Source: Gammaproteobacteria bacterium | Lineage (GTDB): Bacteria > Pseudomonadota > Gammaproteobacteria > Steroidobacterales > Steroidobacteraceae | DNA: 7,758 bases | Assembly (NCBI GenBank): GCA_030043215.1 | Contig: JASHYG010000236.1 | Location: 1-7,758, forward strand | Direction of reading: 5' to 3' | Shown here: one piece after another, positions 1 through 6,228 of the stretch | How the letters are laid out: every line of letters starts with the position of its first letter | Numbering within the stretch: position 1 is the stretch's first letter | Program-made: the position numbers and the translations under genes | Notes under the pieces: model-generated | The model's input: the letters and a program-made list of their open reading frames with translations, nothing else | What the model was told of the DNA's origin: nothing | Databases searched by the model: none

Positions 1-71
1 GCACGGCGGCGGTCGTGATGATGGACGGATGCATGACCTGCCTCAATTGCGGGGACTCGAAGTGCGGATGA
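1..71 (+). CDS. nrdJ: Adenosylcobalamin-dependent (class II) ribonucleotide reductase, C-terminal end only
   Basis: Only the last 22 codons are present, read in frame from base 3 to the TGA at 69-71; the rest lies to the left of the window. The tail has four cysteines in a CxxC...CxxxxxC arrangement (MDGCMTCLNCGDSKCG). This is the cysteine-rich, zinc-finger-like C-terminus typical of class II, B12-dependent ribonucleoside-diphosphate reductases. The family reduces ribonucleotides to deoxyribonucleotides in the cytoplasm, using adenosylcobalamin as radical source and needing no oxygen. In this family the terminal cysteines are thought to shuttle reducing equivalents to the active site. The call rests on recognising this short tail; other proteins with paired CxxC ends are possible but less likely. 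A strong terminator at 223-251 lies about 150 bases downstream and would end this transcript. Confidence 0.8.
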   Translation, partial: TAAVVMMDGCMTCLNCGDSKCG

Positions 72-222
72 GGCAGGCGGAGCCTTTTGTGAAGGAGGGC
101 GGGGGGAACTCTAGGGGAAAGCGCGTCGAGCGCACGAAGCTGACAGCCCCCCTACTGGCGCACCGGCACCGGGCGAGAGCCCCGTTCCTGCTTTGACGGG
201 AGCGGCCGGAGCGCTTGCTCGT

Positions 223-251
223 GGGCAGCCCGCAAGGGCTGCCCCTTTTTT
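223..251 (+). terminator. Intrinsic terminator downstream of nrdJ
   Basis: A perfect 9-bp GC-rich stem, GGGCAGCCC (223-231) and GGGCTGCCC (236-244), closes on a GCAA tetraloop. One C and six T residues (246-251) follow on the plus strand. Strong stem, stable GNRA loop and T tract make this a canonical rho-independent terminator. It lies about 150 bases after the nrdJ stop with no gene between, so it most likely ends nrdJ transcription. Confidence 0.88.
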
Positions 252-266
252 GGCCCCGCCCAGCCG

Positions 267-292
267 AAAAAAAACCCCGCTTGCGCGGGGTT
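267..292 (-). terminator. Intrinsic terminator for a minus-strand transcript with no identified gene
   Basis: On the minus strand an 8-bp stem, AACCCCGC and GCGGGGTT (plus 273-280 and 285-292), closes on a GCAA loop. It is followed by a run of eight T residues (the A run at plus 267-274). On the plus strand the stem is followed by TTGATTGGGT, which is a poor T tract, so the terminator points left. Only 15 bases separate it from the nrdJ terminator, which is the usual layout between two convergent transcription units. The unit it should terminate has not been identified. Confidence 0.82.
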
Positions 293-728
293 GATTGGGT
301 CGCTTGCTTGCTTCGCTTGTGGAGGAGCTTCTTCTCGTTGTTATCCGGATGCGGATGCCGGCGCCGGCGTGAGAGGGAGCGTCGTGCCGAAATCCACGGA
401 TCTTCGAGTCGTTGCGGTCTCCTGGCGGCGCCTTTTCGGGCCGTTGCGGCCCTTGCGAGTAATGAGGTGCAACGCGCGTGCCAGTCGGCCGAGAGCGCCT
501 TTCGATGTGACATGTTGTATCTGAGACGCAGTTCAACTGTGACGTGATGCGCCTTATGCGACGTTTCGCACTGCGGGAAGCGCGCAACAGGGCGGCTCGG
601 TCCGCTCGCCGTTCCGCTGCGGTGTCAAGGCGACCGACGTATTCCGGTGCCTTACGTCGCATGCGCGTGTACCCAAGTCAATCAAGCCGTTGAGAGTGCG
701 CGCGATTTTGATCTGTCTGGGTTTGTAA

Positions 729-2741
729 ATGCGATCGACATGGCAAAGCGGGAGCTCTTCGGAGGCGGAACGCCGGGGGGCGCGGCGCTGGGCGAGCGTG
801 GTCGCTGTCGCACTGATCGCTGCGCTCGCGATCGCGGCGTTGCGGCCCGCGCGCGGCGCGCAGGATGAGCTGTTCCCTCGCCCTCCGGAGCTCGAGCCCG
901 CCGTCCACTTCTGGATCCGCGTCTACACGGAGATCGACACCGACTCCGGCTTCCTGCACGACGAGAACAATCTCGCCGTCGTCTACGAGACGCTGCATTT
1001 CTCGCCCGACACCTCGCGGCGCCAGCGCGAGCGGCTCGTCGAGGCCGCGCGCGACCGTCTGGTCGCGGCGCTCGAGCGGATTGCAACGGCGAGTGGGCCG
1101 CTTTCGGAGGACGATGAGCGCATCCGCGAGCTGTGGGGCGACGAGGCCACGCCCGCGCGGCTGATCGAGGCGACCCAGCACATCCGCTTCCAGCTCGGCC
1201 AGTCCGACCGCTTCCGCGAAGGGCTCGAGCGCTCCGGAAGGTGGGAGGACCATATCGCCGAAACGCTAAAGAGACTGCAGTTGCCGCCCGAGCTCGCCGT
1301 GCTGCCGCACGTCGAGTCCTCGTTCAATCCGGTTGCGCGCTCGAAAGTCGGCGCCGCCGGGCTGTGGCAGTTCATGAGGTCGACGGGGCGCCGCTACATG
1401 CGTATCGACTCGACCGTGGACGACCGCCTCGATCCGTTCCTGTCCACCGAGGCGGCCGCCCAGCTGCTCTCGTACGACTACCGCCTGCTCGGCACCTGGC
1501 CGCTCGCGATCACCGCCTACAACCATGGCGCCGCCGGCATGCGGCGCGCGGTGGAGGACCTCGGAACGGACGACGTCGCCCGTATCGTCCGCGATTACAA
1601 GAGCCCCACGTTCGGCTTCGCCTCGCGCAACTTCTATGCGTCGTTCCTCGCCGTGCTGGAGATAGACCGCAACCCGCAGAAGTACTTCGGGTCGATCCCA
1701 CGAGAGCCGGAGGCGAGATTCCAGGAGGTCACGCTCCCCATCCGGGCATCGATTCCCGCGCTGGAGCGCGCGCTCCACGTCGATCGCGACACGCTCCGCG
1801 AGCTCAATCCGGCTCTGCGCCCCATTTGCTGGAGCGGCGGGCGGCCGGTGCCGAAGGGATACTCCTTGCGCCTACCGATCGGCGGAACCGAATGGACGGC
1901 AAAGCTCGTTGCGGCGCGCCTCGAGTCGCCCGGTACCTCGCCCGGCACATCCGAAGCGGTGCTGGCGAGCGACACCGCACCGGCTCGGCACCGCGCGCGG
2001 GCCGGCGAGACGCTGGCGAGCCTCACCGAGGTGCCGCTCCCGGGGCAAACCGCCCAGATCCCGCGAGCTGCCGCCGCTCCAGGGAGCCTCATCCGGCAAG
2101 GCCCGTTCTCCTCGAGTGCCCCGGCCCTGTTACCGGATGGCGGCTCGGTATCTCCCGAGGTCGCTGAGCTCGACAGCGAGCAGGATGAGGCCGCCGACGC
2201 GTCGAACATCCTGCCGACCGCTGGACTCGGGCCGGTCTCCGCGGCGGAAGAGGAAGCCCTGGGCCCGGCTCTCGGACCGACAGCCGTGGCGGGCACCGCG
2301 ACGGCCGACCCGATCGACTATTCCGTCGCGAAGGACGGCACGATCGTCGTCGCCGCCGCCGAGACGCTCGGCCACTATGCCGACTGGCTCGGGATTCCGA
2401 CGTGGAAGCTGCGAACGCTCAATCGCATGCGATTCGGCCGTCCCGTCGTGATGGGACACCGCATCAAGCTCGTCTTCTCCGGCGTCAATCCTCAGCAGTT
2501 CGAAGCCAAGCGCCGCGACTATCATCGTACGCTCGAGGCAGCCTACTTCGCCGCGCACCATATCACCGGAACGGAGACCTACGTCGCGCGCCGCGGAGAC
2601 TCTCTGTGGAACGTGACCGAGCGCTACGCGCACGTGCCCATCTGGCTGCTACAACAATACAACCCGGACGTCGACTTCAGCGACATGCGGCCTGGCACTC
2701 AAATCGCCGTGCCGCACGTGGTGGAGGAGGATGCGGACTGA
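729..2741 (+). CDS. Secreted MltD-like lytic murein transglycosylase with LysM domains
   Basis: This 670-residue protein is predicted to cleave the MurNAc-GlcNAc bond of peptidoglycan in the periplasm, leaving 1,6-anhydroMurNAc ends. The N-terminus has a basic stretch (RRGARRW, about 15-21), a hydrophobic core (22-38) and a likely signal peptidase I site near ARGA/QDE. There is no lipobox, unlike E. coli MltD, which is a lipoprotein. The SLT domain covers about 170-320: catalytic glutamate E196 in HVESSFNP, GLWQFM at 211-216 (the usual following proline is arginine here) and AYNHG at 263-267. A degenerate LysM-like segment follows at about 331-385, then a low-complexity Ala/Pro/Ser linker (about 395-525), then LysM repeats at about 527-583 and 616-662 that should bind glycan chains. 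The linker makes it longer than E. coli MltD (about 450 residues). A TAA at 726-728 abuts the ATG, so the start cannot lie further upstream; no good Shine-Dalgarno is visible. The next gene also acts on peptidoglycan. Confidence 0.92.
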   Translation: MRSTWQSGSSSEAERRGARRWASVVAVALIAALAIAALRPARGAQDELFPRPPELEPAVHFWIRVYTEIDTDSGFLHDENNLAVVYETLHFSPDTSRRQRERLVEAARDRLVAALERIATASGPLSEDDERIRELWGDEATPARLIEATQHIRFQLGQSDRFREGLERSGRWEDHIAETLKRLQLPPELAVLPHVESSFNPVARSKVGAAGLWQFMRSTGRRYMRIDSTVDDRLDPFLSTEAAAQLLSYDYRLLGTWPLAITAYNHGAAGMRRAVEDLGTDDVARIVRDYKSPTFGFASRNFYASFLAVLEIDRNPQKYFGSIPREPEARFQEVTLPIRASIPALERALHVDRDTLRELNPALRPICWSGGRPVPKGYSLRLPIGGTEWTAKLVAARLESPGTSPGTSEAVLASDTAPARHRARAGETLASLTEVPLPGQTAQIPRAAAAPGSLIRQGPFSSSAPALLPDGGSVSPEVAELDSEQDEAADASNILPTAGLGPVSAAEEEALGPALGPTAVAGTATADPIDYSVAKDGTIVVAAAETLGHYADWLGIPTWKLRTLNRMRFGRPVVMGHRIKLVFSGVNPQQFEAKRRDYHRTLEAAYFAAHHITGTETYVARRGDSLWNVTERYAHVPIWLLQQYNPDVDFSDMRPGTQIAVPHVVEEDAD

Positions 2742-2796
2742 GGTGGAATGGAGGCGCTGTGATGGGGTACACAGCCCACTGCGCGCCGGATGACTC

Positions 2797-2802
2797 TATA
2801 AT
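2797..2802 (+). promoter_or_regulatory. Candidate sigma-70 -10 element for the L,D-transpeptidase gene
   Basis: A perfect TATAAT lies in the 105-base gap after the transglycosylase gene. Transcription would start near 2809, about 38 bases before the ATG at 2847. No recognisable TTGACA-type -35 is found 16-18 bases upstream (that stretch reads roughly GCCCAC), and there is no extended -10 TG. The call therefore rests on the -10 hexamer and its position. If real, the transpeptidase can be expressed independently of the upstream gene. Confidence 0.42.
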
Positions 2803-2846
2803 CGCCCGCGTGGAATTCTCTGCGAGCCTCCGGGTCTGCAACGATC

Positions 2847-3470
2847 ATGATGATATGGAAACCGGCTGATCGCTCTTTGCGGGGGGCGTGTCCTGCTTCG
2901 CTGGCGCTCGCTCTCCTCGCGCTCGCCGTGGGTTCCGCCGCGTGGACCCAGGACCAGGCGGCACGACAGCTGGAGCGGGTCTCCATCCGCTCCCCCGGCT
3001 CCCTGTCCGAGTCCACGCAGCCACCCGGCTCGGCCAGCACGTTGCCGATGGCGGACCACATCATCGTGCGCAAGTCGCTGCGCCGCCTGTATCTCATGCA
3101 CGGCACCACGGTGCTGCGCTCCTACCGGATCGCGCTCGGCCTCGATCCGGTCGGACAGAAGGTGCGGGCGGGAGACTTCCGCACCCCCGAGGGCCGGTAC
3201 TACCTCACTCGCCGCAATCCGCGCAGCGACTACTTCCTCTCGATCCAGGTGTCCTACCCCAACGAGGCCGATGTCGCGCGCGCCCGGCAACACGGCTGGA
3301 ACGCGGGCGGCTCGATCATGATCCACGGGTTGCCCAATGAACTCACGCGGCCGCCGCAGTACTACGAGAAGTACGACTGGACGGACGGCTGCATCGCGGT
3401 ATCGGACTCGGACATGCTCGAGATCTGGCTCATGACCGGGAACCGCACGCCGATCGACATCCTGCCCTGA
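2847..3470 (+). CDS. YkuD-family L,D-transpeptidase, exported
   Basis: This 207-residue protein is predicted to catalyse L,D-transpeptidation on peptidoglycan stem peptides in the periplasm, either 3-3 crosslinking or protein attachment. A hydrophobic segment at about 17-33 after a basic N-terminus looks like a signal peptide, cleaved near VGSAA/WTQ. The YkuD domain covers about 70-205. It has IMIHG with H160 and the active-site motif DWTDGCIAV with nucleophile C182. The usual histidine two residues before the cysteine is aspartate here, a variant common in the DWTDGCIAV group of ErfK/YbiS/YcfS/YnhG-type proteins. The motif does not resemble the HG...SIGC form of YafK/DpaA, so I give no paralogue symbol. 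Two adjacent ATG codons (2847 and 2850) are possible starts and neither has a clear Shine-Dalgarno. It lies 105 bases after a lytic transglycosylase and 37 bases before ppnN. The actual reaction, whether 3-3 crosslinking, Braun-lipoprotein-type anchoring or release, cannot be read from the sequence. Confidence 0.88.
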   Translation: MMIWKPADRSLRGACPASLALALLALAVGSAAWTQDQAARQLERVSIRSPGSLSESTQPPGSASTLPMADHIIVRKSLRRLYLMHGTTVLRSYRIALGLDPVGQKVRAGDFRTPEGRYYLTRRNPRSDYFLSIQVSYPNEADVARARQHGWNAGGSIMIHGLPNELTRPPQYYEKYDWTDGCIAVSDSDMLEIWLMTGNRTPIDILP

Positions 3471-3507
3471 GGATTCCGGCCCTGACGGCGGCCGCCGCCG
3501 GCGCAGG

Positions 3508-4911
3508 ATGTACAATCGCAAGCTCGTGGAAAGCAGCATCGTCATTCCGGAGTTCGTGGACGCGCGCGTCGGCCCGCGTGGCAGCCTCGAGAACCTGTCC
3601 CAGGCCGAGATCGGCAAGCTCCTCGATTCCAGCCAGGGCGGGCTCTACACGCTCTTCCGCAAGTGCGCGCTCGCGGTGCTCAGCACCGGGGCGGACACCG
3701 ACAACGCCAAGGAAGTCTTCGACCGCTACAGCGACTTTCAGATCGAGGTGCTGCGTCAGGCCTGGGGGATCAAGCTGCAGATGCGCAACGCGCCCGCGGC
3801 CGCGTTCGTGGACGGCGAGATGATCCGCGGCATCAAGGAGCATCTGTTCGCCGTGCTGCGCGACGTGATCTACATCGCGAACGAGATCATCGACAGCGGG
3901 CGCTTCGATCTCGCCGATTCGGCCTCGGTCACCAACGCGGTCTTCCACATCCTGCGCAATGCGCGGGCGCTCGACTTCAAGGCGCGCCCGAACCTCGTCG
4001 TGTGCTGGGGCGGGCACTCGATCGGCGAGGAGGAGTACCAGTACTCGAAGAAGGTCGGCTACGAGCTCGGGCTGCGCGGCCTCGACGTGTGCACCGGCTG
4101 CGGTCCGGGCGCGATGAAGGGCCCGATGAAGGGGGCGACGATCGGCCACGCCAAGCAGCGCATCTTCCACGGCCGCTACATCGGCCTCACCGAGCCGGGG
4201 ATCATCGCCGCCGAGCCGCCGAATCCCATCGTGAACCAGCTCGTGATCATGCCGGACATCGAGAAGCGCCTGGAGGCGTTCGTGCGCCTCGCGCACGGCA
4301 TCGTCGTGCTGCCGGGCGGCGCGGGCACGGCGGAGGAGATCCTCTACCTCGCCGGCATCCTGCTCGATCCCGCGAACCGCGAGCAGCCCTTCCCGGTCGT
4401 GCTCACGGGGCCGCGGGCGAGCGCGGCCTATTTCGAGAAGATCCACGAGTTCATCGACGGCACGCTCGGCGCCCGCGCGCTCGAGCGCTTCACCCTCATC
4501 GTCGACGATCCGGCGGAAGTCGCGCGCCACATGGTGCGCGGACTCGATGCCGTGCGCGAGTTCCGCAAGAGGCGCAACGACTCGTACAATTTCAACTGGC
4601 TGCTGTCGGTGGATCTCGAGCTGCAGCGGCATTTCGACGTGACGCACGAGTCGATGCGCGCGCTCGAGCTGAAGCGCTCGCAGCCGCCGCACGTGCTCGC
4701 CGCGAATCTGCGGCGCGCCTTCTCCGGCGTCGTGACGGGCAACGTCAAGGAGTCCGGCATCCGCTCGATAGAGCAGCACGGACCGTTCGAGATGTCGGGC
4801 GATCCCCACATCATGCGTCCGCTCGACGAGCTGCTCTCCGCCTTCGTGGAGCAGCGGCGCATGAGGCTTCCCGGCTCGACGTATCGCCCATGCTATCGCC
4901 TCGTCGCATGA
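3508..4911 (+). CDS. ppnN: Pyrimidine/purine nucleotide 5'-monophosphate nucleosidase PpnN (YgdH), LOG family
   Basis: The 467-residue product matches E. coli PpnN (454 residues) from end to end as I recall that sequence. PpnN hydrolyses nucleoside 5'-monophosphates to free base and ribose 5-phosphate in the cytoplasm; in E. coli it is stimulated by (p)ppGpp and links nucleotide salvage to stress survival. Domains in order: an N-terminal DUF4478-type region (about 20-145), the Rossmann-like LOG core (about 150-340) with VCWGGHSI, CTGCGPGAMKGPMKGA from C195 and the nucleotide-site motif PGGAGTAEE at 269-277, then a DUF3412-type C-terminal region (about 345-467) ending in KLPGSTYRPCY-like sequence (here RLPGSTYRPCY). 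The N-terminus is about 15 residues longer than in E. coli. The ATG at 3508 is used, but a GTG at 3526 (residue 7) would also fit, and TACAAT at 3511-3516 could be a promoter overlapping the annotated start. The last four codons lie within an inverted repeat. Confidence 0.95.
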   Translation: MYNRKLVESSIVIPEFVDARVGPRGSLENLSQAEIGKLLDSSQGGLYTLFRKCALAVLSTGADTDNAKEVFDRYSDFQIEVLRQAWGIKLQMRNAPAAAFVDGEMIRGIKEHLFAVLRDVIYIANEIIDSGRFDLADSASVTNAVFHILRNARALDFKARPNLVVCWGGHSIGEEEYQYSKKVGYELGLRGLDVCTGCGPGAMKGPMKGATIGHAKQRIFHGRYIGLTEPGIIAAEPPNPIVNQLVIMPDIEKRLEAFVRLAHGIVVLPGGAGTAEEILYLAGILLDPANREQPFPVVLTGPRASAAYFEKIHEFIDGTLGARALERFTLIVDDPAEVARHMVRGLDAVREFRKRRNDSYNFNWLLSVDLELQRHFDVTHESMRALELKRSQPPHVLAANLRRAFSGVVTGNVKESGIRSIEQHGPFEMSGDPHIMRPLDELLSAFVEQRRMRLPGSTYRPCYRLVA

Positions 4912-4955
4912 CATAAGGCGCGCGCGAGCGCGAGCCTCTTATGTCATGCGACGAG
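4900..4955. repeat. 18-bp perfect inverted repeat (stem-loop) across the ppnN stop codon
   Basis: The left arm CTCGTCGCATGACATAAG (4900-4917) is exactly complementary to the right arm at 4938-4955. Inside lies a second small hairpin, CGCGC (4919-4923) and GCGCG (4928-4932), closed by a GCGA tetraloop, so nearly the whole 56 bases can fold into one long stem-loop. The left arm includes the ppnN stop TGA (4909-4911) and the three preceding codons. No T tract follows on either strand, so it is not a standard intrinsic terminator. Possible roles are a transcript-end stabilising hairpin, a T-less terminator, or a copy of a dispersed palindromic repeat. A partial relative lies at 549-563. Confidence 0.85.
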
Positions 4956-5093
4956 CGCCGCGCGGCCCTCCATTCCCTCGGGCGCGTTGTCCGGCCGTCC
5001 AACCTGAGCGGCCGCTCGTCGCTTCCCCGCGAACCCCGTGAACCAGTTCCTGCGCCCGGCGCGCACAAATTCGTACCCTGCCTGCATCAGTTC

Positions 5094-5098
5094 AGGAG
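5094..5098 (+). promoter_or_regulatory. Shine-Dalgarno that fixes the start of the 73-residue protein
   Basis: AGGAG sits five bases upstream of the ATG at 5104. The frame is also open from an earlier ATG at 5038, but that one has no such site and would add 22 residues of non-repeated, compositionally different sequence. The ribosome site therefore favours 5104. Confidence 0.75.
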
Positions 5099-5103
5099 TC
5101 GTC

Positions 5104-5325
5104 ATGAGCTCATCCGACAGGACTCGAGGCAGCCCGGCAGAGCGGCAGGAAGCGGCCGCACCGCCCGCGAGTGCCCAGGACCCTTATGGAAACTGGCTCG
5201 AGCGCATGCAGCGGGCGCGGGCGCGCCAGGCCACCATCACCAAGAATCTTCACACCTGGTCCAACTACAAGAGCTGGGCCGAGCAGGTGAAGGGCTCCTG
5301 GGACGACGACCAGAAGAAAAAGTAG
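5104..5325 (+). CDS. Small charged protein of unknown function
   Basis: I do not recognise this 73-residue protein. The start is set by AGGAG five bases upstream. Residues 1-26 are low in complexity (Ser, Pro, Ala, charged) and probably disordered. From residue 28 the sequence changes to a likely helical stretch rich in Arg, Gln and aromatics: WLERMQRARARQ, then TWSNYKSWAEQVKGSW, with tryptophans at 31, 52, 58 and 66. It ends in an acidic patch (DDD, 67-69) and QKKK. There is no signal peptide, membrane segment or cysteine, so it is probably cytoplasmic. It ends 12 bases from the end of the minus-strand ParA-type gene, tail to tail, and starts about 190 bases after ppnN. A good Shine-Dalgarno and a protein-like pattern support coding. 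A role as adaptor or cargo partner of the ParA ATPase is speculation from position and size only. Confidence 0.75.
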   Translation: MSSSDRTRGSPAERQEAAAPPASAQDPYGNWLERMQRARARQATITKNLHTWSNYKSWAEQVKGSWDDDQKKK

Positions 5326-5337
5326 CGCCTCCAGCCG

Positions 5338-6051
5338 TCAACCGCTCCCTTGCCCCCCGGGCCCTTCGGGCGCGGGACTCGCCGCCGCGGCGGGCCGGGG
5401 CCCCGCAGGCTCTTGAAGCCAGGCAATCAGCGGCTCCCACTGCTCGACGTCCTCGCGCGCGATGTAGGACTTCATCTCGTGAACACCCAGGCCGAGCTCC
5501 GCCGAGCGCACGTAGTTCTGCGAGTCGCGGATGGTCGCAACGACCGGTATGCCGAGCGTGTGCAGGAACCGGATGAGCGACTGGAAGGTGAGGGTATTGC
5601 GGCGCACGCGGTTCGCGATGACGCCCAGCCGATTGTCTTCGCGCCGGACCTTGCCGACCAGCAGCAGGTCGCGGATGCAGCGCGAGCAGGCATGGATATC
5701 GATGTCGGAGGGCAGCACCGGGACGAGGATCTTGTCCGCGGTGCGGGTGATCTCGGGCATCTCGCGCGAATCGAGGGCCGCGGGAGTATCGACGATCACG
5801 TGCGTCGTGCCTTCCGGCACTCGCAGCTGGAAGCTGCGGGTCGTGCGGCCGTCGTTCTCGAAGGCCGCGATGGCGTAGACCCAGGGCTGGACGGGCTGCC
5901 GCTTCTTCACCCAGCGCAGCGCCGAGCCCTGAGGGTCGTAATCCATCAGGACCGGCAATTGCTGGCGCGAGGCCAAGTAGCTCGCGAGATTGACCGCAAT
6001 GGTCGTCTTCCCGGAGCCCCCCTTCGGGTTGAGGACGACGATGCGCTGCAT
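5338..6051 (-). CDS. Orphan ParA/MinD-family ATPase
   Basis: This 237-residue protein belongs to the deviant Walker A (ParA/MinD) ATPases, which dimerise with ATP and position DNA or large cell structures on the nucleoid or membrane. The deviant Walker A is KGGSGKTT at 10-17, with signature lysine K10 and catalytic-loop K15. Walker A' is DYDPQGSA at 37-44 and Walker B is HVIVDTP at 84-90. The C-terminal 25 residues are Pro/Ala/Gly-rich and probably disordered. There is no N-terminal helix-turn-helix domain, so it resembles small chromosomal or orphan ParA proteins rather than the long plasmid type. No parB gene or parS-like cluster is visible beside it. ATG at 6051 is chosen because it puts the Walker A at the usual distance from the N-terminus; the frame stays open further upstream but without protein-like sequence. 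No strong Shine-Dalgarno is seen. It converges on the 73-residue gene and has a possible promoter with a dyad at 6078-6106. Confidence 0.9.
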   Translation of the reverse strand: MQRIVVLNPKGGSGKTTIAVNLASYLASRQQLPVLMDYDPQGSALRWVKKRQPVQPWVYAIAAFENDGRTTRSFQLRVPEGTTHVIVDTPAALDSREMPEITRTADKILVPVLPSDIDIHACSRCIRDLLLVGKVRREDNRLGVIANRVRRNTLTFQSLIRFLHTLGIPVVATIRDSQNYVRSAELGLGVHEMKSYIAREDVEQWEPLIAWLQEPAGPRPAAAASPAPEGPGGQGSG

Positions 6052-6077
6052 GGATGCGATCTCGGCCGCGGGAGGCC

Positions 6078-6106
6078 AGCCTACGCAGGCTGCGCCTGCG
6101 TCGCAA
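6078..6106 (-). promoter_or_regulatory. Candidate parA promoter with a dyad filling the spacer
   Basis: On the minus strand TTGCGA (6106-6101) and TAGGCT (6083-6078) are 17 bases apart and would start transcription about 20 bases before the parA ATG. The spacer is almost wholly a perfect inverted repeat, ACGCAGGC-GCA-GCCTGCGT (plus 6083-6101). The hexamers match the sigma-70 consensus only partly (4 of 6 and 3 of 6), so the promoter is weakly supported. The inverted repeat itself is certain and could be an operator or a hairpin. Confidence 0.33.
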
Positions 6107-6228
6107 GCCGCACGCACTGTCAGCGTGCAGCGACACTCAGTGACGCCACGCGGCAGTGCCGCGAGCGTGTTGAGTCGACTGAGAAGTCGAGCACGCCCGA
6201 TGCCGGCAGTGCCCCGTAGAGTGGTTTC

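Larger units (their letters stand above)
72..728. other. Gene-poor intergenic region between nrdJ and the transglycosylase
   Basis: I find no convincing protein gene on either strand in these 657 bases. Open frames exist, as expected at this GC content, but they lack Shine-Dalgarno sites, do not show the strong third-position GC of the real genes nearby, and run straight through the terminators. One weak exception is a 35-codon frame starting GTG at 89, next to a GGAGG, which I do not call. The region does hold two clear intrinsic terminators facing each other (223-251 plus, 267-292 minus). The minus one implies a transcript arriving from the right, from somewhere in 293-650. It also holds a short partial copy (549-563) of the inverted repeat found at the ppnN stop. 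No tRNA or rRNA signature was seen. Confidence 0.6.

Noticed and set aside
396..415. TTCGAGTC near 403-410, similar to a tRNA T-loop
   Set aside because: No acceptor, D-arm or anticodon arm can be built around it.
111..662. Minus-strand frames (43-513 and 111-662) as the gene served by the terminator at 267-292
   Set aside because: Both run through the minus-strand terminator and the nrdJ terminator, have no ribosome site, and lack the third-position GC bias of real genes here. A third frame ending just before the terminator has no standard start other than a mid-frame TTG.
647..868. A 73-codon GTG-start frame overlapping the start of the transglycosylase gene
   Set aside because: Its second half is a different frame of the signal-peptide region of the real gene, and there is no recognisable domain.
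1133..2167. A 344-codon plus-strand frame inside the transglycosylase gene
   Set aside because: It is an alternative frame of a gene with intact SLT and LysM motifs, and its product is Arg/Ala/Pro-rich.
3430..4914. A 494-codon open frame on the minus strand across ppnN
   Set aside because: It is exactly antisense to a confidently identified gene. Its product is a low-complexity mix of Arg, Ala, Glu, Asp, His and Val typical of GC-rich shadow frames, and its start comes from the inverted repeat.
4941..5576. A 211-codon plus-strand frame starting in the right arm of the inverted repeat
   Set aside because: It covers the 73-residue gene in another frame and runs antisense into parA, with a low-complexity product.
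6175..6190. Short hairpin TCGACT-GAGA-AGTCGA upstream of the small gene
   Set aside because: Only six base pairs with mismatched flanks; expected by chance in a region of this composition.
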